Source: Wukongibacter sp050859025
GTDB taxonomy: Bacteria > Bacillota > Clostridia > Peptostreptococcales > Caminicellaceae
DNA: 64,000 nucleotides
Assembly: GCF_050859025.1 (NCBI RefSeq)
Contig: NZ_CP138200.1
Coordinates: 806,001 to 870,000, forward strand
Direction: 5' to 3'
In this document: positions 23,745 to 34,100 of the stretch, one piece after another
Numbering within the stretch: position 1 is the first letter of the stretch
Layout: every line of letters begins with the position of its first letter
The notes under the pieces: model-generated
Told to the model about the DNA's origin: nothing
The model's input: only the letters and a program-made list of their open reading frames with translations
The model's database searches: none
Made by a program: the position numbers and the translations under genes

Positions 23745-24118
23745 TTAAAGTAAAAGGACTGGTGAATACGTGTCATAGTGACGGTTGTTGTATCACCTTT
23801 CAGACCTTCATCTTGCTTTGGTAACATCACAATCCGTCATAGGGAAGGAGTTTTATTTCCTCTAGCATTTGATTCATATAATATCTACCTCCTTATATGT
23901 ATAGAACGCTTATAAATCAAAATATAAAAGATTTATTGCGATTTCTATATGGACTAAAAACATGATTGTTTGCAATTTCATTATACAAATTATGGAGAAT
24001 TTTACATCAGCCGAAGGTTGTATTTTTCAAAAAAAATTAAAGACCTGCTTATTTTAGCTATTAAATCACCATAAGTATAATATAGTTATAGTCAAATCAA
24101 TGGAAAGGAAGTGATTTT
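23745..24118. other. Intergenic stretch with minus-strand gene remnant
   Basis: On the minus strand a ribosome site AAGGAGG (around 23890) precedes ATG AAT CAA, giving 16 codons (MNQMLEEIKLLPYDGL) before a stop. Homology-like open sequence continues in another frame as VMLPKQDEGLKGDTTTVTMT and RIHQ down to about 23757. It is probably a truncated, frameshifted gene whose 3' part was replaced; no family is recognised. The remaining bases up to 24118 hold the AIM24 promoter region (TATAAT-like box and GGAAAGGAAG). Confidence 0.35.
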
Positions 24119-24805
24119 ATGAAGTATGAAATTAAAGGTGAAACCTTACCTGTAGTTATAATGAAGCTAGACAGAGGAGAAAGTATTTTTACAGAATCAG
24201 GTGGTATGGGATGGATGTCTGAGGATATTGAAATGAGTACAAATATGGAAGGGGGCTTATTCGGAGGTATAGCTAGAAAGCTTTCAGGAGAATCCTTATT
24301 TATGACTACTTATAAATCTAAGAAGGACAATGCAACTATTGCTTTTCCCTCTTCACTTCCTGGTAAAATTCTTCCTATGGAGCTTGGGTCGGGGCAATCG
24401 GTGATATGTCAGAAGAAGACATTTCTATGTGCAGAGAGAAATGTAAAACTTGAGATGCATTTTAGAAAGAAAATTGGTGCAGGAATTTTTGGCGGAGAAG
24501 GATTTATACTTCAAAGAATAACAGGACCTGGATTGGCATTTATGGAGATTGATGGAGAAGTAGTTGAATATGATTTAGCACCAGGTGAAGTTATGAAGGT
24601 AGATACCGGTCATGTTGCCATGTTTGAACCAACTGTGGAGTTTGATATTGAAATGGTAAAGGGTTTTAAGAATATGTTTTTTGGCGGGGAGGGACTTTTC
24701 CTAGCAAAGCTAAGGGGACCAGGAAGAATATGGCTTCAAACTATGCCAATTATGAACTTAGCTAGAGAAATAATACCTTTTGTACCAACTGGAGGTAGAG
24801 ATTAA
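24119..24805 (+). CDS. AIM24/TIGR00266 family protein
   Basis: 228 residues with the glycine-rich beta-fold of the AIM24 family: SGGMGWMSEDIEMSTNM, EGGLFGGIARKLSGESLFMT, GGEGFILQRITGPGLAFMEI and GGEGLFLAKLRGPGRIWLQT. Length fits the family. ATG 24119 follows GGAAAGGAAGTG. The molecular role of bacterial members is not established; some associate with membranes and stress. It has no operon partners: a remnant lies upstream and repeats plus an insertion sequence lie downstream. Confidence 0.9.
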   Translation: MKYEIKGETLPVVIMKLDRGESIFTESGGMGWMSEDIEMSTNMEGGLFGGIARKLSGESLFMTTYKSKKDNATIAFPSSLPGKILPMELGSGQSVICQKKTFLCAERNVKLEMHFRKKIGAGIFGGEGFILQRITGPGLAFMEIDGEVVEYDLAPGEVMKVDTGHVAMFEPTVEFDIEMVKGFKNMFFGGEGLFLAKLRGPGRIWLQTMPIMNLAREIIPFVPTGGRD

Positions 24806-24847
24806 AAAATATTTTATTTAAAGATGCTTTTAAAACTACTAGTATTT

Positions 24848-24955
24848 TATAGAGATTCCAGTTAAAACTTTAATTTATTTATACACATCAAAAATCCTAA
24901 GATTCATCAGATATTTTGATATGTTAAATTAAGATTTACTTGGAACTTTCTATAC
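24848..24955 (+). repeat. Dispersed palindromic repeat, family A copy 3
   Basis: Same orientation and flanks as 7331-7430: AGATTCCAGTTAAAACTTTA on the left, TTAAGATTTACTTGGAACTT on the right. A 4-base TTAT duplication lies in the left arm and a short deletion in the right arm. Confidence 0.8.
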
Positions 24956-24976
24956 AGGTCACTAACATTAGAATGA

Positions 24977-25031
24977 AATAAAATTCAAATAAAATAATGA
25001 ACGCTTCTACATTTTTTGTTTGAATTTTATT
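24977..25031 (-). repeat. Hairpin with conserved loop, copy 2 (inverted)
   Basis: Thirteen-base perfect arms AATAAAATTCAAA (24977-24989) and TTTGAATTTTATT (25019-25031) enclose a 29-base loop that contains, inverted, the same 22-base core as the hairpin at 2137-2190. The arm sequences of the two copies differ, so loop sequence and stem pairing are both maintained. Confidence 0.65.
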
Positions 25032-25097
25032 AACTTTTAAAGTTGGTTACCTAGAGTGAACTGGGTTTTGTCAAGTGGACAATCAATTAATTAAAAT

Positions 25098-25985
25098 TTA
25101 GGACACGAGTGCTTGGTTTCGATATTCAATCGGAGCTAAGCACTCTAGTCGTTTTTGTAATCTTTTTTCATTATAAAATTTTATATAGTCATGAATCTTT
25201 TGTATCAACTCATCCATTGATTTAAATTTTTTATCATAAAACATTTCTGACTTTAAAATTCCAAAGAAACCTTCCATTGGACCATTATCAATGCATTTGC
25301 CTACTCTAGACATACTTTGAGTCATGTTAGCTTTTTCTATTTTAGTTTTGAAAGGTCGGTTTGTATATTGAAATCCTCTATCACTATGAAATATCGGTTT
25401 TGCTCCAGGATGTTTCTTTATAGCTCTATCAAACATCTTGAAAACTAATCTATTATTGTTTGAAAAAGATAATTCATACTCAACGATAGAATTATCATAT
25501 AAGTCTAAAATGGGGCTAAGATACAACTTTCGTTTATCTTCAGGGATTGAAAACTCTGTTACATCTGTAAGCCATTTCTGATTTGGCTTAGTCGATTTAA
25601 AGTCTCTAGCAAGAATATTTTCTTGAATGTAGTCTGGTTTCGTTCTTTTTCTATTTACCTTTTTTCTTCTAATTCTTGCTTTTATACCAGTAAATCTCAT
25701 TAGTCTATGTATATATCCTTCAGAATAAGATGTCTGATTAAATTTATTAATAAACATTGTCATCCGTCTATACCCAAGAATGCCATCATAAGTGGTGTTA
25801 TAGTCATTTATTAATGAGCATAATACTTCATCCTGTTTTTCCTTATTCGGTTTTACACGATTTTTATTTTTATAGTAGCCACTCCTCGAAACATCAAATT
25901 CATTACAAAGCTCTACTACTGAATATCCTTGAAGTCTATAATAATCAATGGTATCATAGGTATCTTGAAGTCTTACTTTTGTGAG
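25098..25985 (-). CDS. IS3-family transposase catalytic protein OrfB
   Basis: The frame continues upstream of the first ATG (25763) to the end of orfA, giving about 295 residues with PEKTLTKVRLQDTYDTIDYY at the junction. The DDE motif is complete: D in WLTDVTEFS, D in FHSDRGFQYT, E in GPMEGFFGILKSE. It lacks its own start and is expected to be made by -1 frameshifting at the A-rich run (CAAAAG) just before the orfA stop at 25973-25975, producing an OrfAB fusion. Confidence 0.9.
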   Translation of the reverse strand, partial: LTKVRLQDTYDTIDYYRLQGYSVVELCNEFDVSRSGYYKNKNRVKPNKEKQDEVLCSLINDYNTTYDGILGYRRMTMFINKFNQTSYSEGYIHRLMRFTGIKARIRRKKVNRKRTKPDYIQENILARDFKSTKPNQKWLTDVTEFSIPEDKRKLYLSPILDLYDNSIVEYELSFSNNNRLVFKMFDRAIKKHPGAKPIFHSDRGFQYTNRPFKTKIEKANMTQSMSRVGKCIDNGPMEGFFGILKSEMFYDKKFKSMDELIQKIHDYIKFYNEKRLQKRLECLAPIEYRNQALVS

Positions 25986-26677
25986 CGTCTTTTCTGGGCC
26001 AATTCTTCTTTTTTTTTAAACAATTCAAGTCTAAATTCTGCTCTTTCCCTCAAGGCTTTTTCTCTTTCTAACTCTAACTTGAGTTTTTCAACTTCAGATA
26101 AAGCACTATCGTCAATTACTGCTTTTTCTTTGCGTCCACGTTTTTTATATTTTAAGCCTTCTTCACCATCTTTAAGATACTTTTTAACCCACTGATAAAC
26201 GAGTGCATATTTTACACTGTTTTTATCTGCTGCTTCTTTATAATTCATGCTATTATTTAAAACCCATTTTACAATTTCTAATCGTTCTTCAAATGTAGTT
26301 TTTCTTGATTTCATGGTATAGACTTCTCCCTTAGGATCATAATCTTTTGGCTTTATACCATTATAATAGTTATTAACCCACTTTGTAATAGTTCTTATAC
26401 TAATATTGTGCTTTGCACCTAAAGACCTCAAACTTTCTTCACCTGAAAGATACTCGTTAATAAGTAATAATTTGAATTCTTTAGTATATGAATCATTTCT
26501 GTTACTTATATTAAATGCAGACTCACCATGTATTTTATATGCATAATACCATTCTTTAATTGCAGATGAACTAACACCAAAATTTATTCCTATAGTGTGA
26601 AAGCTTCCTTTTCCTAAATCATACTCTTCGCATGCTTGTACTTTTAACTCTTTACTTAATTTTGAGCTTCTACCCAT
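25973..26677 (-). CDS. IS3-family transposase DNA-binding protein OrfA
   Basis: About 234 residues, starting at the minus-strand ATG ending at 26677, behind the ribosome site GGAGG. It contains three helix-turn-helix-like repeats (for example LKVQACEEYDLGKGSFHTIG, then KLLLINEYLSGEESLRSLG, and RLEIVKWVLNNSMNYKEAA) and a C-terminal leucine-zipper-like coil (VEKLKLELEREKALRERAEF). This is longer than the approximately 170-residue OrfA of IS150 because of the repeated HTH units. Confidence 0.88.
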   Translation of the reverse strand: MGRSSKLSKELKVQACEEYDLGKGSFHTIGINFGVSSSAIKEWYYAYKIHGESAFNISNRNDSYTKEFKLLLINEYLSGEESLRSLGAKHNISIRTITKWVNNYYNGIKPKDYDPKGEVYTMKSRKTTFEERLEIVKWVLNNSMNYKEAADKNSVKYALVYQWVKKYLKDGEEGLKYKKRGRKEKAVIDDSALSEVEKLKLELEREKALRERAEFRLELFKKKEELAQKRRSQK

Positions 26678-26860
26678 AAAAAAATACCTCCAAGTAAACA
26701 ATCTAATTTTAATTAATTAAACTGTCTACTTTGGAAGTATCATACCAGAGCTAGTAGTTTTTTTATAATAAATTGGAAATTTTACTAAAAATATTATAGA
26801 ATAAAGATTAATATCATAATATTTCCAAAAAACAATACAAATTTTTAGGAGGTAATTATC

Positions 26861-27583
26861 ATGGATGAAATGACTCTGTTTTGTGTTCCGTATGCAGGAG
26901 GATCAGCAGCTGTATACGATAAATGGAAGAAGTATGCTGATGGTCGTATAAAGATAGTTCCTGTAGAACTAGCAGGCAAAGGAAGAAGATTTAATGAAAA
27001 TCCATACGATAAAATGGAGGATGCAGTTGACGATGTATATGAAACAATAAAGAAAAGTATTGATAAACCATATGGATTGTTTGGTCACAGCATGGGAGGT
27101 ATGATTACGTATGAATTAGCACATAAAATTAGTAACAGTAGTTTGCCTAATCCTGAACATATATTTGTATCAGGTATAAGACCTCCCCATCTGTGGAAGG
27201 ATAGAAAAATTATATATATGCTGCCTGATAAAGAATTTAAAGAAGAAATAATAGATATGGGAGGTACGCCAAAGGAAATATTTGAGAACAAGGAATTGTT
27301 AGACTTGTTTCTGCCTATAATAAAAAAAGACTTTAAAATAGTAGACAAACATATATATGATGAAAAGAATCCACTAAATATTGAAATGACAGTTTTTTAT
27401 GGCGATGAAGAAGAAATTAATGATAATGAAGCTAATCAGTGGGGTATTCATACCAATAAAAAGTGTAGAATATTTAAAATAAATGGAAACCATTTTTTTA
27501 TTAACGATGAGACAGAAAAAGTAGTTGATATTATAAATGATATAGTGATTAATAATTATAAGAGCTGCTTGTCTGTAGGTTAA
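26861..27583 (+). CDS. Type II thioesterase (GrsT-like)
   Basis: 240 residues of alpha/beta hydrolase. FCVPYAGGSAAVYDKW starts the fold, the nucleophile elbow is GHSMGGM (Ser near 76), and the acid and base are the Asp in FYGDEEE and the His in NGNHFFIND. This is the complete triad of discrete thioesterases that clear wrongly primed carrier domains in peptide synthetases. ATG 26861 follows AGGAGG. It leads the biosynthetic cluster but ends in a terminator, so it may be transcribed apart from the large synthetase. The IS element lies just upstream and may influence its promoter. Confidence 0.93.
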   Translation: MDEMTLFCVPYAGGSAAVYDKWKKYADGRIKIVPVELAGKGRRFNENPYDKMEDAVDDVYETIKKSIDKPYGLFGHSMGGMITYELAHKISNSSLPNPEHIFVSGIRPPHLWKDRKIIYMLPDKEFKEEIIDMGGTPKEIFENKELLDLFLPIIKKDFKIVDKHIYDEKNPLNIEMTVFYGDEEEINDNEANQWGIHTNKKCRIFKINGNHFFINDETEKVVDIINDIVINNYKSCLSVG

Positions 27584-27677
27584 ATCACCTATAAAAAGCA
27601 TTTATATTACTTACTAATATATGGGATTAGGGGTAAATTGAATTTAGGCAGATAAGAATATATAATACCTAAAAAAT

Positions 27678-27723
27678 AAAGGAATGATTTCTACATTGAG
27701 TAGGAATCATTCCTTTACTTTTT
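27678..27723 (+). terminator. Intrinsic terminator after thioesterase
   Basis: Twelve-base perfect stem AAAGGAATGATT / AATCATTCCTTT (27678-27689, 27705-27716) then ACTTTTT. It separates the thioesterase from the synthetase genes. Confidence 0.85.
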
Positions 27724-28169
27724 GGATATAAATATTATTTTGAAAAAAATGTAAAAAAAGTATTATTTTTAATATCGGTTAATTTTATGTAAAAATTTAA
27801 AAAAAAATACATTTATTTCAGAATTCTACAATATTCGAGACTATATGTATGCTATTATTATTTACGGACAAAAAAGATTGTAGAAGAAAGGAGGGGGAGG
27901 ATAAATAAAGTTGCTATAGAAATCGCAGTAGATCTTTTACATTTTGATTCCTCAAATATCCTAGAAACATTATCTATTTGAGAAACCGAAATGTAGGTTT
28001 ATAGGCGCGTTCTATATAGTATAGTAGAAATTTCAAAACCTGATTGTATCTTCGGGTAGTGGACGAGCAGTAGTTTAGTTTTTGATTTATTAATAAATAT
28101 TTGACGGTGGTAGTGGTTATTAGGTATCTAAATTTTTAAAAATACATTAACAGGGGGATTCAAATAGAA
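27724..28169 (+). other. Long leader of the peptide-synthetase operon, with possible mini-ORF
   Basis: 446 bases without a conventional gene. A perfect ribosome site AAAGGAGG at 27888-27895 is followed, 5-6 bases on, by ATA AAT AAA and 26 open codons to TGA 27979-27981 (INKVAIEIAVDLLHFDSSNI, then LETLSI). ATA is a very rare start codon, so translation is doubtful, but the ribosome site has no other target. The synthetase start, ATG 28170, has a more distant GGGGGA. Promoter boxes are not clear. Confidence 0.35.
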
Positions 28170-31100
28170 ATGAGCATAAGTAAGAAATTATCATTTAATG
28201 AAGCTAATATTATAGTAGAACAATTAGAAAAAAAATGTAATGTTTCTGAAATAGCTATGGTAATTGAAAAAGATGAGACAATAAATAAATTAGTTCATAT
28301 TGATGACTTAGATTTGGATTATCAAGCCCATGAAATAATCAGTGTTGAGGACTATGCTTCCATAGATATAGATAGTTATAGTGAAATGGGAAATAGAAAG
28401 AAAGCATTGATATCTGGAAAACCGCTATTGATAACAGGTGAGGATCCTAAAACATTACAAGAAATATTAAAGAGAGCGGCATCACTTGCCAAGGACAAGG
28501 GGATAATTTTTATATTAGAAGAAGGTGTAGAAGATTTTCTATCTTACCAAGATTTACTTAGCTATTCTGAACAACTTTTACACGGCCTTAGAAATAAAGG
28601 AATAAAGCCTGGAGAAAGTGTCATATTGCAGTTTAGACATAATAGAAACTTCATTATAGGATTCTGGGCATGTATTTTAGGAGGCTTTCTACCTACACCT
28701 TTAGCTGTGGCACCTTCATATAGAGTAGATAATGCTGCTGTAAGGAAAATGCATAATACATGGAAAATATTAGACAAGCCTATCATTTTGACAGAGAAAG
28801 ATTTAAAGGATGAAATTTTAGAAATAAAGTCAGTTGTTAATGAGGATGAAATCATAGCCTGGGATATTGAGACTCTATTGGATAATGAATCAGATAAAGA
28901 TTGGTTTCCATGTACAGAAGATACAGTTGTACTAAATTTATTGACATCAGGAAGTACAGGTATTCCTAAGTGCGTACAACATAAAAGTGGTTCTGTTATT
29001 GCAAGATCAAAGGCTACAGCAATTAACAATGGATTTACTTCCGATGAAATTTCCTTGAATTGGATGCCTTTAGACCATGTTGGCGGCATCGTTATGAGTC
29101 ACATAAGAGATACATTCCTTATGTGTAATCAGATTAACGGTTTAATCAGTGAATTTATAAAAAATCCATTAAATTGGCTTGACTGGATAGAAAAGTATAG
29201 AGCTACATATAGCTGGGCACCAAACTTTGCATTTTCATTGGTAGTTGATTGCAAGGAAAAGATGCAAGGGAAGAAATGGGATTTATCATCAATGAAATGT
29301 ATTTTAAATGGTGGCGAGGCAATTGTTCCAAGGGTAGCTAAAGATTTCTTAAAAATACTTAGGCAATATAAATTAGATAAAAAGTGTATGATGCCTTCCT
29401 TCGGTATGTCTGAGACATCCTCTGGAATTCTAGAATGTAAGAAATATGATGTGCTATCAGATAATTGTGGAACCTTATTTGTAGATAAAAGAACATTAAA
29501 CGGACAGCTTAGGTTGACAGATAAAAATAGTAAATATGCTGTAGTATTTACTGAGGTTGGATCACCAGTTCCAGGAGTTAGAGCACGTATAGTTGATGAA
29601 AATAATAAATGTAAAGATGAAGATGAAATAGGACTTTTGCAAATATCAGGGCCAACTATCATGAATGGATATTTTAAGAATGATATAGCAAATAAAGAAG
29701 CATTTACAGATGATGGGTGGTTTAATACAGGGGATTTGGCATTTATACATAATGGAAGTGTTGTAATAACTGGAAGAGAAAAGGATGTAATTATACTAAA
29801 TGGTGCAAATTACTATAACTATGAAATTGAGGCTATAGCTGAACAAGTAAAGGGAGTAAAAACTACATTTTCCTGTGCCACTAGTATTAGACTTGGGGAT
29901 GGCTCCGAGGCCTTTGCTATATTCTACGTTCCCGTTATTGATGATTTAAAATTTAATATATTGACGATTCAGAGAATCAAGCAAGTAGTTACAGAAAAGA
30001 TTGGAGTTACACCTAAGATTATTATACCGGTTTCGGAAAATGAGTTTTATAAAACTGATTCTGGAAAAATTTCGAGGGCTCAGTTTAGAAAGAATTTTGA
30101 GAACAATGTTTATAGTCATAGAATCAAAGAAATTGATTTATATTTAGAAAATGAGAATACCTTGCCTCAATGGTTTTATAGGGAAACATTATTTGAGTGT
30201 CCACTAGATAATAGGGGTGACTCCTTAAATAATAGCAAATACCTTATATTTTGCAACTCCTACAAAATGAAGGAAAGGTTTATATCTGATAATAGATTTA
30301 ATAAAGCAAATTTAATCTTTGTGAGTATTGGACAAGATTTTGAATGTATAGATAATAATTATTCGATTAATCCAAAGAGACAAGAGGATTACATTAAGTT
30401 ATTTAAAGCTCTTAAAGAAAAGGAATATGATGATTTTTATGTGATGCATCTTTGGAATTGTACACAGAGCGAAATAAATTGTGTAGAAGAATTGAGAAGC
30501 ATACAGTATTTAGGTGCAATAAGCATAATGTATATAATTCAGCAAATTTTAAGTACAGACATTAAACTTAATGGATTAACAGTAGCTACTATTAACAGTT
30601 TGGGTGTAGACAATGAAAGGAATTTCAATTATTACCAGTCTACAATCTCAGGATATGTGAAATCAGCTGCTGAAGAAAACATCAAAATAAAGCATATTGA
30701 TTTAGAAGGTATTGACGAAGATTTTGATTATGAGTTAATAATAGTAGAATCAAATAACTATGATGAAAAACAAGTTTTATATAGAAATAATAAAAGATTT
30801 AAAATTGGGATAGAAAAGCTAGATGTATTGAAGAATAAAGAACGCGTGGTTCCCCTTAAAGAAGGTGGAGTTTATGTTATAACCGGTGGTTTAGGTGGAG
30901 TAGGTTCGTTAATTGCAAAAATACTTATGGCTAACTATCGTGCCAATGTTGTTCTTTTAGGTAGAAGGGAAATACAGTTTAATAGCAAAGATGCAATACC
31001 TCATATACATAAGCCTAAAATAGAGCGTTACACAGAATTGAAGGGTTATGAAAAATATGGTGGCAGTGTTGAATACATATCATGTGATATTTGTGATCTT

Positions 31101-34100
31101 AATGAAGTCCATAGAATTCTCAAGGAGTGTTCAACAAAGTTTAAAAGAGATGTTGATGGGGTAATTCATTTTGCTGGAGTTATTCAAGAAAAATTAATCG
31201 TTGAGCAGACTGAAGAAGAACTATTAGATATGTACAAAGCAAAGGTTTTCGCAACATGGGTATTAAATAAGGCATTGGAAAAATATGAAGAAAGTATATT
31301 TATTTCAGCTTCATCAGCAAGGACATTGCTCCCAGGGATGACAGTATCTGCCTATTGTAGTGCTAATGATTTTATTGGAAACTTTGCATATTATCAAAAC
31401 AACAATGATAAAAATAGAAACTATTGTTTTTCATGGAGTCTATGGGATGAGATAGGTATGAGCGAAGGATTAGTAGTAAAAAATTCCCTTAATAATAAAG
31501 GTTTTAGTCCCATCAATTCTATGGCTGGTAAAAATTCATTTTTAGCTGCATTAAGATTTGATGAGCCATTAATTTATATTGGGCTAAATGACTCGAAATA
31601 TGATGTTTGTCAATTGACAAACAAAAAAATGAAAGACTCATATAAACTGTCTATTTATTCATCTATTAATCATTTTCTATCTAAAGGCTATGATGATATA
31701 AATCAAGTTATGGAGGAAGTAAAAGGTACAGAGCTTAAGTCTCTAAATAATGAAGTAATAATATTATATGAATTGCCGGTGGATAAAAATGGTGCTATAA
31801 ATAAAAGCATGCTTGTCAATAGAAAGAGTACTTTACTTGGAAAGACGGATATGATTAGACCAAGAACAGAGGAAGAACGTATAATTCACGACATATGGAA
31901 AGAATTGTTGAAGATAAATGAGTTTGGAGTAACAGATAATTTCTTTCAAGTTGGTGGAGATTCCATAAGAGCTATGCGGCTATTATCAGCATTAAAAAAT
32001 AAGTTCAAAAAAAATATTAAGCATCAAGAGCTGTTTAAAATGAATACGATTGAGCAGCAAGCCAAGTTTTTTAAAGATACCTACCAACGAAATGATAAAG
32101 TTGAAAGTTTAGAAAATAATGAAAGGGATTTAGATGTTATTAAGCAGGACAATGAATTAATTGCTGAAATGTCATCTGCACAGAAGAGTCAGTGGATCTT
32201 ATATGAAATGAATCCAGATTGCCCCTATTATAACAATACCGTTTCGATTACGATAACAGGGTTTGCAATTATACCTTGCTTAAAAATGGCAATAAATGAG
32301 CTGGTTAGAAGACATGATACCCTCAGAACAAAATACAGAATAGTTAATGATATTCCATCGCAAATTGTATTTGAAGATGTGGATTTTGAAATAGAAGAGT
32401 ATGACCTTAGAGAATTGGCAGTAGAAGAGAAAAAGACTAAATTGGAAGAGATACATTACGAAGAAGCCAACAAGGTTATAAATATAGTCGAAGATAATCC
32501 TTTTAGAGTGAAGATTATTCAACTAGAAGCTTTAAAAACTGAATTACTAATGTCAATGCACCATATTATGTCTGATGGTTGGTCTATGCGTGTTTTACTC
32601 CAAGATATTACTGATATTTATAAGGATATTTTAAAATATGGAAGAAGTCGACTTCCAGATTTGCCAATGAGATATATAGATTATTCTATGGATCAGAAAA
32701 AATACTTATTGAGCAAAGGCTTTAAAAATCAATTAAACTATTGGAAAAATCAACTACATGGTGAACTGCCAATATTGGAGCTGCCAATTGATAAACAAAG
32801 ACCACATGTTCATACATACAATGGAAAGAGACGTATTTTTGAAATCAATCAAAATACAACGATTAGTTTAAGAAATCTATGCAATGAAAAGGGTTGTACA
32901 TTATATATGCTTTTAATGTCTGCATTTGCTTGTATGCTTCAAAGGCATACGAGGCAGGAAGATTTAATTATTGGGACTTTAATTGCAAATAGAAATGATT
33001 CTGACCTTGAAAAAATGATAGGATTTTTTGCTAACACTATGCCTCTAAGGTTAAATGTTAAGCCTAGCATGGGCTTTGATGCTTTACTAGAGCAAGTTAA
33101 AGATAGAATATTAGGACTTTATGACAATCAAGATGTACCTTTTGAAGTTTTAGTAAATGAACTTCAAATCCAGAGAGAAGCTAATAGAAATCCTTTATTT
33201 CCAGTACTATTTGCACTTCAGAATGCACAACTTGAAGCAATGAAGGTGGATGATACAAAGTTTCAACTAAACATTATGGATAGTGATACATCAAAATTCG
33301 ATTTTTCAGTGCAAATATTTGAGATAGAAAACAGCTTGTCGGTGAAGTTTGAATATAATACAGATTTATTTAAAGATGAAACAATGGAAAGATGGCAGGC
33401 TCATTTTATAAAACTAGTTGAAGAAATTGCTAACAAAAAGTATGAGATGATTTCAGAATTTGAGATTATACCTGAAAATGAAAGAGAATTACTTTTAGAT
33501 AAGTTTAACAATACAGAAGCAAAGTACCAAAGTGGTATGTGCATTCACCAATTGATAGAGGAACAAGTGATGAGGGGGCCGGATAAAACAGCTGTGGCCT
33601 ATGGAGATGAAAAAATTACTTATAAGGAATTAAATGAAAAAGCAAATAGATTAGCGTCAGAGCTGCATAAAGAAGGAATAAAAGCAAGGGAGTATGTTGC
33701 AGTAGTAACGGAGCGTTCAATTGATATGATTGTAAGAACCCTTGCAGTTATGAAGGTCGGTGCTGTGTGTGTACCAATAAATACAATGTATCCTGTAGAT
33801 AGAATATACAGGATGCTAAAGGACTGCATGGCGAAAGCAGTATTGGCCCAAGGTAATACGGACATAGATATTAGTGGAGTTAAGGAGGCATCAAGGCAGG
33901 TAGGTGCAAAAATAATTTTTACTGATACAAATGAGAAGTGTGATGGTTTGGCAGAGGATGCTAAGAACCTAAACATATCAAATGATCTAGCCTACCTAAT
34001 TTATAAGACAGATGAAAAAGAAGCAAAGGGTGTAATGCTTGAGCACAGCAGCATAGTTAATATGGTTAAGGATGTAGAATATGTTAACCTTAAGGATATT

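Larger units (their letters stand above)
25069..26741 (-). mobile_element. IS3-family insertion sequence (IS150-like), apparently intact
   Basis: It carries orfA and orfB in the IS3 -1 arrangement. Imperfect terminal inverted repeats are visible: TCAAGTGGACAATCAATTAA near 25071 and, from the other end, CCAAAGTAGACAGTTTAATT near 26734, both continuing TTAATTAAAATT. Exact ends and target-site duplication are not resolved by eye. The element sits between the AIM24 gene with its repeats and the peptide-synthetase cluster. Confidence 0.85.

Noticed and set aside
24848..25031. CRISPR-like repeats
   Set aside because: The repeats are palindromic, dispersed, single-copy per site and lack regular spacers; no cas genes are in the window.
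25757..26195. Plus-strand frames within the insertion sequence
   Set aside because: They overlap the OrfA/OrfB transposase frames antisense and have no independent support.
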